DNA of 48,080 bases, from the NCBI RefSeq assembly GCF_946404925.1, contig NZ_CAMJFM010000020.1, positions 1 to 48,080 of the forward strand. Direction: 5' to 3'. This document shows positions 24,457 to 32,759 of this stretch, piece by piece. The first letter of the stretch is position 1, and every line of letters starts with the position of its first letter. Made by a program: the position numbers and the translations under genes. The notes under the pieces are model-generated. The model made no database searches and had not been told where the DNA came from. It saw nothing but the letters and a program-made list of their open reading frames with translations. This stretch comes from an uncultured Prevotella sp. (GTDB lineage: Bacteria; Bacteroidota; Bacteroidia; Bacteroidales; Bacteroidaceae).

Positions 24457-25914
24457 ATGAAGAAGTACTTTGGAATATTGCTGCTTAGTGCGGCCATCGC
24501 GCCAGTGCAGGCTCAGCGTGTGTTGAGCCTTGATAGCTGCCGCCAGATGGCATTGCGCAACAACAAGCAGTTAGGTGTTTCAAAACTGAAACAGAATGTG
24601 GCCGAGAATCTTCGCAAGTCGGCCCGCACCAAGTACCTGCCCCACGTGAGTGCTATAGGTACCTACGAGCACACAAGCGAAGAAGTATCTATTCTAAACG
24701 ATGGTCAGAAGGCAGCACTTGCCAATCTGGGCACGGCCTTTGGACAAACAGTTCAGCAGAAATTCGGACCTGCCATCGCGCAGTTCCAGCCACAGACTCA
24801 GCAGCTGGTAGGACAGATGTTGGGCGAGACGGTTGGATTGCTGAATGGTGAGGGACAGAGAATTATCGATGCCTTCCGCACTGATACGCGTAATATCTTT
24901 GCTGGCTCTATCCTTGTTACCCAGCCCGTGTTTATGGGTGGTAGCATCGTGGCACTCAACAAGATGGCTGATATCAACACGCAGTTGGCTCAGAATAAGA
25001 TGGATGCCAGCCGCCATGCCACACTCTATCAGATAGACCAGGCCTACTGGCAGGTGGTATCGCTTTACCATAAGAAGAAGCTGGCCGAGAGCTATCTGGC
25101 GCTGGTCAAGAAGTTCGACAGCGATGTTCACAAGATGATTGACGAAGGCGTGGCTACACGTAGCGACGGACTGAGCGTAGATGTAAAGGTGAACGAGGCC
25201 GAGATGACACTGACCAAGGTGAACGACGGATTGGTGCTGTCGCGCATGCTGCTGAATCAGCTGATAGGACTGCCACTTGGCGAGCCCGTGGTGCTTGAGG
25301 ACGAGCAGAGCGATAACATAGCCGTGCTGGAGGCGCGCCCCAAGTTGGATGTTGAGACTGCTGTGGCCTATCGCCCTGAGCTCAAGATGCTGCAGAACAC
25401 CGTTGACCTGAGCAAGCAGGCCACTAACGTGCTGAAGGCAGCCAATCTGCCTCAGGTGGCGCTGATAGGTGGTTACGCTGTGAGCAATCCCAATACGTTT
25501 AACGGCTTCGAGAAGAAGTTTGCAGGTTTCTGGCATGTAGGCGTGCTGGTACGTGTGCCCATCTGGAACTGGGGCGACGTGATGTATAAGGTACGCGCGT
25601 CGAAGGGTGCCACAGCCATCGCCAACCTCGAACTCGAGGAGGCACGTGAGAAGATAGAACTCCAGGTGAACCAGATGACCTTTAAGGTAGACGAGGCCAA
25701 CAAGAAGCTGGCCATGGCTCAGACCAACATCAAGAGTGCCGACGAGAATCTGCGTACCGCCAATCTTGGATTCCAGGAGGGTGTGATCAGTCCCACCGTG
25801 GTGATGGAGGCTCAGACAGCCTGGATGCAGGCTCAGTCGCAGAAGATCGATGCCGAGATTGATGTGAAACTCTCGCAGGTTGACCTGCAGAAGGCACTTG
25901 GAACACTTGAATAA
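24457..25914 (+). CDS. TolC-family outer-membrane efflux protein
   Basis: 485 residues. Signal peptide KKYFGILLLSAAIAPVQAQ, then the family start LSLDSCRQMALRNNKQL. Two OEP repeats are visible, each with a long helical pair and a beta segment: residues ~25-245 and ~260-480. The strand-like NIFAGSILVTQPVFMGGSI and FAGFWHVGVLVRVPIWNWGD are the two beta-barrel contributions. It would form the trimeric outer-membrane channel of the exporter encoded downstream. It contains no short-repeat insertion, although the junction to hlyD does. Confidence 0.93.
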   Translation: MKKYFGILLLSAAIAPVQAQRVLSLDSCRQMALRNNKQLGVSKLKQNVAENLRKSARTKYLPHVSAIGTYEHTSEEVSILNDGQKAALANLGTAFGQTVQQKFGPAIAQFQPQTQQLVGQMLGETVGLLNGEGQRIIDAFRTDTRNIFAGSILVTQPVFMGGSIVALNKMADINTQLAQNKMDASRHATLYQIDQAYWQVVSLYHKKKLAESYLALVKKFDSDVHKMIDEGVATRSDGLSVDVKVNEAEMTLTKVNDGLVLSRMLLNQLIGLPLGEPVVLEDEQSDNIAVLEARPKLDVETAVAYRPELKMLQNTVDLSKQATNVLKAANLPQVALIGGYAVSNPNTFNGFEKKFAGFWHVGVLVRVPIWNWGDVMYKVRASKGATAIANLELEEAREKIELQVNQMTFKVDEANKKLAMAQTNIKSADENLRTANLGFQEGVISPTVVMEAQTAWMQAQSQKIDAEIDVKLSQVDLQKALGTLE

Positions 25915-25952
25915 AAGTAAAAAGGTAAAAAAGTAAAAAAATAAATAAAACC
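25914..25952 (+). repeat. Family E repeat between tolC and hlyD genes
   Basis: AAAAGTAAAAAGGTAAAAAAG followed by TAAAAAAATAAATAAAACC; ends two bases before the hlyD ATG. Confidence 0.93.
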
Positions 25953-26939
25953 ATGTCAGCAAAAAGTCAGCATAACAACATTCTGCTCGCCATCATTGGT
26001 TTCGCAGCAGTAGTTATCATCGTGGCACTTATCGGATTCTTTACCCTGGGTCGCGATCCAGAGATTATCCAAGGTCAGGTAGAGGTTACCGAGTATCGCG
26101 TGTCGAGCAAGGTGCCTGGTAGAATTCTTGAGTTACGTGTAAAAGAGGGCGACTATGTGAAGGTGGGCGATACACTCGCCATACTCGATGCCCCTGAGGT
26201 TCGTGCCAAGATGGAGCAGGCCCAGAGCGCCGAGAATGCAGCCGCAGCCATGGAGCTCAAAGCTCAGAATGGTGCTCGCAAGGAGCAGATTCAGGGTGCC
26301 TTCTCGGTACTGCAGCAGGCCAAGGCCGGACTGGAGATTGCCGAGAAGTCGTACAACCGCATTCAGCGCCTGTATGATGAGGGCGTGATGAGTGCTCAGA
26401 AGCGCGACGAGGTGTTTGCCAACTACAAGGCTATGGAGGCACAGGTAAAGGCCGCCCAGAGCCAGTACGATATGGCCGTGAATGGTGCCCGTCGTGAGGA
26501 TAAGTTGGCCGCAGCCGCTCAGGTGGGTCGTGCCAAGGGAGCCGTGAACGAGGTGAACTCTTACATCCACGAGACCGTTCAGATAGCCCAGATGGAGGGA
26601 GAGGTAGCCGATGTATATCCAAAGGTTGGTGAGCTGGTTGGTACTGGTTCGCCCATCATGTCAATCGCCGTGATGCAGGATATGTGGGGCACCTTCAACG
26701 TGCGTGAGGACCAGTTGAACGGCATGCAGGTAGGCACAGAGATTAACGCCTTTGTACCTGCATTTGATAAGATCATCAAGATGAAGGTTTACTACCTGAA
26801 GGATCAGGGTTCATACGCCGTATGGAAGGCCACCAAGGCCAATGGCCAGTACGACCTGAAGACCTTCGAGGTAAAAGCAAAACCAGTTGAGAAGTTGGAG
26901 GGCCTGCGTCCAGGCATGTCGCTGATCATTAAAGATTAA
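25953..26939 (+). CDS. HlyD-family membrane fusion protein
   Basis: 328 residues. One N-terminal membrane segment (ILLAIIGFAAVVIIVALIGFF). Lipoyl-like half YRVSSKVPGRILELRVKEGDYVKVGDTLAIL, here in pieces, near residues 47-80; an alpha-hairpin (QSAENAAAAMELKAQ ... KAAQSQYDMAVNGAR) at about 90-190; second lipoyl half EGEVADVYPKVGELVGTGSPI; then a beta domain ending in GLRPGMSLIIKD. It bridges the inner-membrane permeases and the TolC channel. Its last residues IIKD and its stop are encoded by the ATTAAAGATTAA of a family C repeat. Confidence 0.93.
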   Translation: MSAKSQHNNILLAIIGFAAVVIIVALIGFFTLGRDPEIIQGQVEVTEYRVSSKVPGRILELRVKEGDYVKVGDTLAILDAPEVRAKMEQAQSAENAAAAMELKAQNGARKEQIQGAFSVLQQAKAGLEIAEKSYNRIQRLYDEGVMSAQKRDEVFANYKAMEAQVKAAQSQYDMAVNGARREDKLAAAAQVGRAKGAVNEVNSYIHETVQIAQMEGEVADVYPKVGELVGTGSPIMSIAVMQDMWGTFNVREDQLNGMQVGTEINAFVPAFDKIIKMKVYYLKDQGSYAVWKATKANGQYDLKTFEVKAKPVEKLEGLRPGMSLIIKD

Positions 26940-26970
26940 AAATTAAAGATTAAACATTAAAACATTAAAA
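26928..26970 (+). repeat. Family C repeat at the hlyD-permease junction
   Basis: Six ATTAAAG/ATTAAAA/ATTAAAC units; contains the hlyD stop and ends at the permease ATG. Confidence 0.95.
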
Positions 26971-28137
26971 ATGAAATGTTTTAATCAGATATGGCAGATG
27001 TCCTTGCGTGAGGTGCGGATTATGATCAAGAATCCCATCTACGGCTTCTGTATGGTAGTATTTCCGCTCATAGCGATGATCTTCTTTACATCGCTGATGG
27101 ACGATGGACTGCCACAGGATATGCCCGTGGGTGTGGTTGATCTCGACAATACCACCACATCGCGTGCGCTTGTTCGCAGATTGGATGGCTTCCAAAGCTC
27201 AAAGGTAGTGGCCCACTATCCCAGTGTGGCTGATGCCCGTACAGCTGCCCAGCAGAACGAGATATATGGTTTTCTTTATATCCCCAAGGGCACAACCGAC
27301 GATCTGTTGGCTTCTCGCCAGCCTAAGATATCCTATTATTATAACCTGGCATCTATCATGGCTGGTTCGCTCATTATGAAGGACCTGAAGACCATATCCA
27401 TGCTGGGATCGGCAGGCGTTGGACAGGCCACCATGCGTGCCAAGGGATTTACGCCCGAACAAACTATGGCCTTTCTGCAACCCATACGTGTAGACCTGCA
27501 CCAGGTAAGTAATCCGTGGACCAATTATAACATCTATCTCTCGCCTGTGTTTGTGCCTGGTGTGATGATGCTGTTCATATTCCTGATTACTGCCTATTCG
27601 CTGGGTATGGAACTGAAGTTCGATACGGGTAAGAAGTGGTTGGCTATGGCCGACAACCGTATTGTGATAGCCATTATTGGCAAGTTCCTGGCTCAGACGG
27701 TGATTTGGCTGGCGCTGATATTTGCCTACGAGTTCTATATGTTCAGCGTGCTTGGGTTCCCGCATCATGGCGTAACCATGCTGGTGGTGCTGGCACTGCT
27801 CGAGGTATTTGCGGCCCAGGGCTTTGGCATCTTCGCCTTCGGACTCATGCCATCGCTGCGCATGTCGATGAGTATCTGTTCGCTGTGGGCCGTGCTCTCG
27901 TTCTCGATGGCAGGTTCGGCCTTCCCCGTGATGGGCATGGATGGTGCGCTGCAGTCGCTGTCGTGGCTGTTCCCGCTGCGCCATTACTACATGATCTATC
28001 AGATATGTGTGTTTAATGGATTCCCCTTGCTCGAGGCTTGGTTCCACTTTGTGGCCATGATAGGATTCACGCTGCTGCCGTGGTTCGTTATCAGCAAGAT
28101 TAAAAACGCAATGCTTACCTATGAGTATATTCCATAG
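26971..28137 (+). CDS. ABC-2 type transporter permease
   Basis: 388 residues with the YhhJ/YbhR layout: one N-terminal membrane segment (NPIYGFCMVVFPLIAMIFFTSLM), a large periplasmic domain (residues ~40-170: PVGVVDLDNTTTSRALVRRL), then five to six membrane segments (FVPGVMMLFIFLITAYSLGMELK; LAQTVIWLALIFAYEFYMF; SFSMAGSAFPVMGM). The ABC2_membrane_3 family pattern is plain. It overlaps the next permease gene by 17 bp. No nucleotide-binding subunit is in the operon, so the ATPase must come from elsewhere or the pair works in a different way. Confidence 0.9.
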   Translation: MKCFNQIWQMSLREVRIMIKNPIYGFCMVVFPLIAMIFFTSLMDDGLPQDMPVGVVDLDNTTTSRALVRRLDGFQSSKVVAHYPSVADARTAAQQNEIYGFLYIPKGTTDDLLASRQPKISYYYNLASIMAGSLIMKDLKTISMLGSAGVGQATMRAKGFTPEQTMAFLQPIRVDLHQVSNPWTNYNIYLSPVFVPGVMMLFIFLITAYSLGMELKFDTGKKWLAMADNRIVIAIIGKFLAQTVIWLALIFAYEFYMFSVLGFPHHGVTMLVVLALLEVFAAQGFGIFAFGLMPSLRMSMSICSLWAVLSFSMAGSAFPVMGMDGALQSLSWLFPLRHYYMIYQICVFNGFPLLEAWFHFVAMIGFTLLPWFVISKIKNAMLTYEYIP

Positions 28138-29320
28138 AATTGTTACTGGTATCCACGATGCCGCCTACATCTGGCGACAGGAGATGAAGCAGGTATTCAA
28201 AGACGAGGGCGTGCTCATCTTCTTCATCATCGTGCCAATCATCTATCCGCTGCTCTATTCGTGGATTTACAATAACGAGGTGGTGCACGAGGTGCCTGTA
28301 GTAGTGGTCGACGACTCGCATAGTGGACTCTCGCGCGAGTTGGTGCGTAAGCTTGATGCCTCGGCCGATGTGAAAGTACTATGCCATGCAGCTGATATGG
28401 ATGAAGCCCGTTCGCTGGTATCGCGCCAGTTGGCTAAAGGTATCTATTATATCCCCAGCGATTTTGCTACCCGCCTGAATCGTATGGAGCAGGCCACACT
28501 CAGCGTGTATTGCGACATGTCGCTCATGCTGTCGTATAAGGCAATCTATCAGACTGCAGTCAATGTGACTCAGTATATGGGTGCTGAGGTACAGAAGAAA
28601 CTCTCGGGTAAGTATACGGTGCGTGAAGAACAGATACAGGCCCGTCCGCTTGATTTCCAGGATGTGCCCATCTTCAATCCGCAGGGTGGTTATGGCACGT
28701 TTGTCATCCCCGCTGTGCTCATGCTGATATTCCAGCAGACGTTGGTGTTGGGTATCGGATTGGGTGCAGGTACCGCACGCGAAAACAGTCCTACGGGCGA
28801 TTTGATTCCCGTGCATCCCGCTTATAGTGGCATTTATCGCATTGTGCTGGGCAAGGCCTTGTGCTATGGCATGATCTATGCTGTGATGGGAGCCTATCTC
28901 ACCCTGGTAGTGCCGCGCATATTCTCGTTTGTTACCATGGTTAAGGGCATGGATCTGCTCTGGCTCATGATACCATATCTGTTGGCATGTGTATTCTTCG
29001 GCATGACGGTTAGCTGCATGGTGCGCTATCGCGAGAATGTGATGCTGCTCATGGTGTTCATCTCGCTCCCCCTGCTGTTTATGGTGGGCATCTCGTGGCC
29101 TCAGAGCGCCATTCCTGGTGTATGGCAGGGTATCTCATGGTTGTTCCCCAGCACCTTTGGTGCGCGTGCCTTTGTGCGTATGAACACGATGGGTGCCACC
29201 CTTGGCGATGTAACTACCGAGTTGCGTGCACTCTGGGTTCAGGCTGCCTTCTATTTTGGTATGGCGTGTCTGGTTTATGGACATCAGCTCCGCGTTACCC
29301 GTCGCCATGCTGCCGCATAA
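28121..29320 (+). CDS. ABC-2 type transporter permease, second subunit
   Basis: 399 residues, same architecture as its neighbour: N-terminal membrane segment LIFFIIVPIIYPLLYSWIY, periplasmic part with VPVVVVDDSHSGLSRELVRKL, then membrane segments FVIPAVLMLIFQQTLVLGIGLGAG, LMIPYLLACVFFGMTVSCMV and VFISLPLLFMVGISWPQS. Likely a heterodimer with the previous permease (YbhS/YbhR type). The reading frames overlap by 17 bp, a sign of coupled translation. Last gene of the five-gene export operon. Confidence 0.9.
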   Translation: MSIFHRIVTGIHDAAYIWRQEMKQVFKDEGVLIFFIIVPIIYPLLYSWIYNNEVVHEVPVVVVDDSHSGLSRELVRKLDASADVKVLCHAADMDEARSLVSRQLAKGIYYIPSDFATRLNRMEQATLSVYCDMSLMLSYKAIYQTAVNVTQYMGAEVQKKLSGKYTVREEQIQARPLDFQDVPIFNPQGGYGTFVIPAVLMLIFQQTLVLGIGLGAGTARENSPTGDLIPVHPAYSGIYRIVLGKALCYGMIYAVMGAYLTLVVPRIFSFVTMVKGMDLLWLMIPYLLACVFFGMTVSCMVRYRENVMLLMVFISLPLLFMVGISWPQSAIPGVWQGISWLFPSTFGARAFVRMNTMGATLGDVTTELRALWVQAAFYFGMACLVYGHQLRVTRRHAAA

Positions 29321-29335
29321 TTAAAATACGATAAA

Positions 29336-29367
29336 TTTGGCTATTTGGTCTTTTTTTATTAATTTTG
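29336..29367 (+). promoter_or_regulatory. Promoter of trmB-mrp
   Basis: TTTG (29336-29339), 20 nt, TAATTTTG (29360-29367), 17 bases before the ATG. Confidence 0.8.
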
Positions 29368-29383
29368 CAGCGCAATTTTAATT

Positions 29384-30154
29384 ATGGGAAAAGGTAAGTT
29401 AGCTAAATTTGCGGACATGGAGACATACGAGAATGTGTTCCAGTATCCGTTTTCGGTGATTGAGAATGTGCCCTTCGATATGAAAGGACACTGGCACGAA
29501 CAGTATTTCCACAACCAGAATCCAATCGTGTTGGAGCTGGGTTGCGGAAAAGGCGAATATACGGTGGAGTTGGCCAAACTCTACCCCAACATGAACTTTA
29601 TTGGCGTCGACATCAAGGGTGCGCGTATGTGGACTGGTGCTACTCAAGCCCTGAACGAGGGACTGAAGAACGTGGCCTTTCTGCGTACTAACATCGAGAT
29701 CATCGAACGCTTCTTTGCAGAGGACGAGGTTCAGGAGATATGGCTCACCTTCAGCGATCCACAGATGAAGAACCCACGCAAGCGTCTCACGTCGACCTAC
29801 TTCATGAATCGCTATCGCAAGTTCCTGGTTGATGGCGGCATCATTCACTTGAAGACAGACTCGAACTTCCTCTTTACCTATACTAAATATATGGTCGAGA
29901 AGAACAGTCTGCCCGTAGAGGAGATGACGGAGGATTTATATCATTCCTCTCATCTTTCGCCTCTCACCTCTCGCATCTTAAGTATCCAGACTTACTACGA
30001 GAGCATGTGGATAGCACGCGGATTGAACATTAAATACATGAAGTGGAACCTGCCACGCACAGGCGAATTGCAGGAGCCTGAGGTGGAGATAGAGCTGGAT
30101 GACTATCGCAGCTACTCGCGATCGAAACGCTCAAGCCTCGACAAAGCAAAATAA
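29384..30154 (+). CDS. trmB: tRNA (guanine-N7-)-methyltransferase TrmB
   Basis: 256 residues. TrmB makes m7G46 in tRNA variable loops using SAM. SAM site: [16 protein letters not shown] near residue 50; [11 protein letters not shown] next; the family signature is [17 protein letters not shown] near residue 120 (here SDPQ-K--RKR). Residues 188-197 ([10 protein letters not shown]) lie between the conserved DLY and ILSIQTYYE and are encoded by a CTCTCAC repeat; the loop is at the end of the helical part, away from the SAM pocket. A C-terminal tail with many basic residues ([14 protein letters not shown]) may help bind tRNA. mrp follows after a family D repeat. Confidence 0.95.
   Translation: MGKGKLAKFADMETYENVFQYPFSVIENVPFDMKGHWHEQYFHNQNPIVLELGCGKGEYTVELAKLYPNMNFIGVDIKGARMWTGATQALNEGLKNVAFLRTNIEIIERFFAEDEVQEIWLTFSDPQMKNPRKRLTSTYFMNRYRKFLVDGGIIHLKTDSNFLFTYTKYMVEKNSLPVEEMTEDLYHSSHLSPLTSRILSIQTYYESMWIARGLNIKYMKWNLPRTGELQEPEVEIELDDYRSYSRSKRSSLDKAK
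29946..29973 (+). repeat. Family A repeat in trmB
   Basis: Degenerate CCTCTCATCTTTCGCCTCTC plus CTCTCG; the protein stretch is SSHLSPLTS. Confidence 0.88.
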
Positions 30155-30156
30155 TT

Positions 30157-30190
30157 AGGCCTACGGATTATACGGATTTTACGGATTTAT
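30157..30190 (+). repeat. Family D repeat between trmB and mrp
   Basis: AGGCCTACGGATTATACGGA then TTTTACGGATTTA, three 9-mers ACGGATTWT. About 33 bases are identical to the reverse complement of 20372-20405. Confidence 0.95.
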
Positions 30191-30198
30191 TTTTTACG

Positions 30199-31323
30199 AT
30201 GGATAAAGTATTATACCCCAAAATGATAATGGAGGCGCTGGAGACTGTGATGTATGCCGGCACCAAGAAGAATGTAGTAGAGAGTGGAATGGTGGCTGAT
30301 ACACCTGCTGTGGCTGCCCCACAGAAGGATGGCGAGCCATGGAAGGTGACAGTAGTGCTGGAGTTTCCTCGCGACACCGACCCATTCCTCAAATCGACCG
30401 TCAAGGCTGCTGAGGCGGCTATCAAGTACCACTGTGGTCAGGATGTAGAGGTAGAGATCAAGACCGAGTTTAAGAGTGCTCCACGCCCTGAGGTAGGCCA
30501 GATGCTGCCTGGTGTCAAGAATATCATTGCCGTGAGCAGTGGTAAGGGTGGCGTAGGTAAGAGCACCGTATCAGCCAATCTGGCCATCGCTTTGGCACGC
30601 TTAGGATATAAGGTTGGATTGCTGGATACCGATATCTTCGGCCCATCAATGCCCAAGATGTTTGATGTAGAGGATGAGCGCCCATACGCCATCAAGAAGG
30701 ATGGTCGCGACCTCATCGTGCCTATCGAGAAGTATGGCGTTAAGCTGCTTTCGATTGGCTTTTTTGTATCGCCCACAACAGCCACTCTGTGGCGTGGCGG
30801 TATGGCCACCAGCGCCCTGAAGCAGCTGATAGCCGATGCCGACTGGGGCGAGCTGGATTACTTTATTCTCGACACACCTCCAGGCACCAGTGACATTCAT
30901 CTGACACTGCTGCAGACACTGCCTATTACTGGTGCAGTCATCGTGTCTACCCCACAGCAGGTGGCTCTGGCTGATGCACGCAAGGGTATCGACATGTATC
31001 GCAACGATAAGGTTAACGTGCCCATCTTAGGACTGATTGAGAACATGGCATGGTTCACACCAGCTGAGTTGCCTGAGAATAAGTACTACATATTCGGTAA
31101 GGAAGGCTGCAAGCAGCTGGCCGAGGAGATGCAAGTGCCTCTGTTGGCACAGATTCCACTGGTGCAGAGCATCTGCGACAATGGCGATGCAGGTACACCT
31201 GCCGCATTGAGCAGTGAGACTGCCACTGGTCTGGCGTTTATCAACTTAGCCCAGAGTGTAGTAACAGTGGTTAATCGCAGAAATAAAGAAAAGCCCGCGA
31301 CCAAGATCGTAGGCATGAAATAA
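30199..31323 (+). CDS. mrp: Mrp/NBP35-family iron-sulfur carrier P-loop ATPase
   Basis: 374 residues. N-terminal MIP18-like (DUF59) domain, residues ~1-95, then the deviant Walker A SSGKGGVGKST near 113-123, LLDTDIFGPSMPKMF, switch/Walker B LDYFILDTPPGTSD near 220. Mrp proteins carry and hand over Fe-S clusters in the cytoplasm. The CxxC pair that many Mrp proteins have after the ENM motif is absent; the stretch here is ENMAWFTPAELPENKYYIFGK, so no cluster ligands are visible in that loop. The stop codon abuts the terminator of the minus-strand RNA candidate; the gene has no separate terminator with a T-tail on its own strand. Confidence 0.93.
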   Translation: MDKVLYPKMIMEALETVMYAGTKKNVVESGMVADTPAVAAPQKDGEPWKVTVVLEFPRDTDPFLKSTVKAAEAAIKYHCGQDVEVEIKTEFKSAPRPEVGQMLPGVKNIIAVSSGKGGVGKSTVSANLAIALARLGYKVGLLDTDIFGPSMPKMFDVEDERPYAIKKDGRDLIVPIEKYGVKLLSIGFFVSPTTATLWRGGMATSALKQLIADADWGELDYFILDTPPGTSDIHLTLLQTLPITGAVIVSTPQQVALADARKGIDMYRNDKVNVPILGLIENMAWFTPAELPENKYYIFGKEGCKQLAEEMQVPLLAQIPLVQSICDNGDAGTPAALSSETATGLAFINLAQSVVTVVNRRNKEKPATKIVGMK

Positions 31324-31352
31324 AGGAAAAAGGCTCGTTTCACAACGAGCCT
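31321..31352 (-). terminator. Rho-independent terminator on the minus strand
   Basis: AGGCTCGTT, loop GTGA, AACGAGCCT then TTTTCCTTT on the minus strand. On the plus strand the hairpin is followed by GATACC, so the direction is minus. Confidence 0.85.
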
Positions 31353-31419
31353 GATACCTAAAAACTAATTAATCAACCTTAAACCTTAACCATATTACTA
31401 TATATTGTTTTTTTCCTTT
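31321..31419 (-). ncRNA. Candidate small RNA between mrp and ilvE
   Basis: A -7 element TATCTTTG (31432-31425, minus) and a terminator at 31352-31321 frame about 97 nt without a reading frame longer than five codons. The RNA would begin AAAGGAAAAAAAC, continue with GGTTAAGGTTTAAGGTTGATT and end with the hairpin. The -33 region is poor (only a TTG, 24 nt away). I do not recognise it as an Rfam family with confidence. It is co-directional with ilvE but separated from it by the ilvE terminator. Confidence 0.6.
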
Positions 31420-31424
31420 TTGTG

Positions 31425-31432
31425 CAAAGATA
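31425..31432 (-). promoter_or_regulatory. -7 element of the candidate small RNA
   Basis: Exact TATCTTTGCAC on the minus strand; not upstream of any coding gene on that strand. Confidence 0.6.
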
Positions 31433-31526
31433 CACTAAGTATTCTGAAAGGATGTTCAATTTAAGCTAAGATATGTTGAAAATGCAATAATTACCGCAAA
31501 TTCTACAATTTTGCACTAAAATTAAA

Positions 31527-31551
31527 CATCCCGATCGGTCTGAGCGGGATG
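31527..31551 (-). terminator. ilvE terminator
   Basis: CATCCCG, 11-nt loop, CGGGATG on the minus strand followed by TTTAATTTT. Confidence 0.75.
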
Positions 31552-31578
31552 CTTTATCATCATAAAAGATCGTTCTGA

Positions 31579-32595
31579 TTACTCGATGACTACAGTTGTC
31601 CAACCGTGCTTGTCCTCGATTTCGCCGTACTGGATACCGCGCAGGGTGTCGAAGAGCTTCTTTGACTGTGGACCTGGCTTGTCGCCAAAGCTATAGCGCT
31701 TGCCTGTGTCAAGGTCGTCGATATATGAGATTGGCGAGATAACGGCTGCTGTTCCGCATGCGCCAGCCTCCTCGAAGGTCTCAAGCTCTTCCTCAGGAAT
31801 TGGGCGGCGCTCAACCTTCATGCCTAAGTCCTCAGCTACCTGCATCAGACTCTTGTTGGTGATTGATGGCAGGATAGAGGTTGACTCTGGAGTAACATAA
31901 GTATTGTTCTTGATACCGAAGAAGTTGGCAGCACCGCACTCGTCGATGTACTTCTTCTCCTTAGCATCGAGATAGAACTCGCAGGCATAACCTTTCTCGT
32001 GAGCCAGATTGTTGGCAAAGAGCGATGCAGCGTAGTTTCCACCTACCTTATATTTTCCAGTTCCAAGAGGAGCTGAACGGTCGTAATCACGAACAATCAC
32101 GTAAGGATTGCTTGAGAATCCACCCTTGAAGTATGGACCTACTGGGGTAACGAAGATCAGGAAGCAGTACTCCTTAGCAGGGTGTACACCTACCTGTGCG
32201 CTGGTACCGATAAGCAGAGGACGGATGTAGAGTGTAGCACCACTCTCGTAGGTTGGAATCCACTCCTGGTTGAGTCGAACTACCTTCTTTACCATCTCGG
32301 TGAACAACTCGGTGCTAACCTCTGGCATCATAATGCCACGACAGGTGCTCTGCAGACGCTTAGCATTCTCGTCAACACGGAAAATGCGCACCTTGCCATC
32401 AGGACAGCGATATGCCTTCAGGCCCTCGAATGCCTCCTGACCATAGTGCAGACAGGTGGCGGCCATGTGCAGATTCAGATACTCGTCGGAGCAAACTTCT
32501 ATTTCGCCCCATTTTCCGTCGCGATAGTAGCAACGTACATTGTAGTCGGTCTTCATGTAGCCAAATGACAGACTACCCCAATCCAGATTCTTCAT
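31579..32595 (-). CDS. ilvE: Branched-chain amino acid aminotransferase
   Basis: 338 residues, the class IV PLP aminotransferase of the long BCAT type. It interconverts Leu, Ile, Val and their 2-oxo acids. Visible motifs: HYGQEAFEGLKAYRCPDGKVRIFR (in pieces) near residue 51, LYIRPLLIG, and the PLP lysine segment GTGKYKVGGNYAAS near 190-200; ECGAANFFGI and EACGTAAVISPIS follow. Length and order match the family. It is transcribed alone from a promoter about 40-70 bp upstream and ends at its own hairpin. Confidence 0.96.
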   Translation of the reverse strand: MKNLDWGSLSFGYMKTDYNVRCYYRDGKWGEIEVCSDEYLNLHMAATCLHYGQEAFEGLKAYRCPDGKVRIFRVDENAKRLQSTCRGIMMPEVSTELFTEMVKKVVRLNQEWIPTYESGATLYIRPLLIGTSAQVGVHPAKEYCFLIFVTPVGPYFKGGFSSNPYVIVRDYDRSAPLGTGKYKVGGNYAASLFANNLAHEKGYACEFYLDAKEKKYIDECGAANFFGIKNNTYVTPESTSILPSITNKSLMQVAEDLGMKVERRPIPEEELETFEEAGACGTAAVISPISYIDDLDTGKRYSFGDKPGPQSKKLFDTLRGIQYGEIEDKHGWTTVVIE

Positions 32596-32634
32596 ATAAT
32601 TACTATTTTAATGATTTTTATCCAAATTTGCTTG

Positions 32635-32665
32635 CAAAAATAAACAAAATATTGAGTTTAAGCAA
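32635..32665 (-). promoter_or_regulatory. ilvE promoter
   Basis: Minus strand TTG (32665-32663), 20 nt, TATTTTTG (32642-32635), 40 bases before the ATG. Confidence 0.6.
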
Positions 32666-32702
32666 TAAAATGATAGGAAAATGTTTGTTTTAGGCCGTTT
32701 TT

Positions 32703-32734
32703 TTTGTTTATTCTCAAGGAAATGCATACTTTTG
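32703..32734 (+). promoter_or_regulatory. Promoter of the outer-membrane barrel gene
   Basis: TTTG (32703-32706), 20 nt, TACTTTTG (32727-32734), 25 bases before the ATG. Confidence 0.8.
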
Positions 32735-32759
32735 CGCCATAATCCTTTAACAAATTGAC

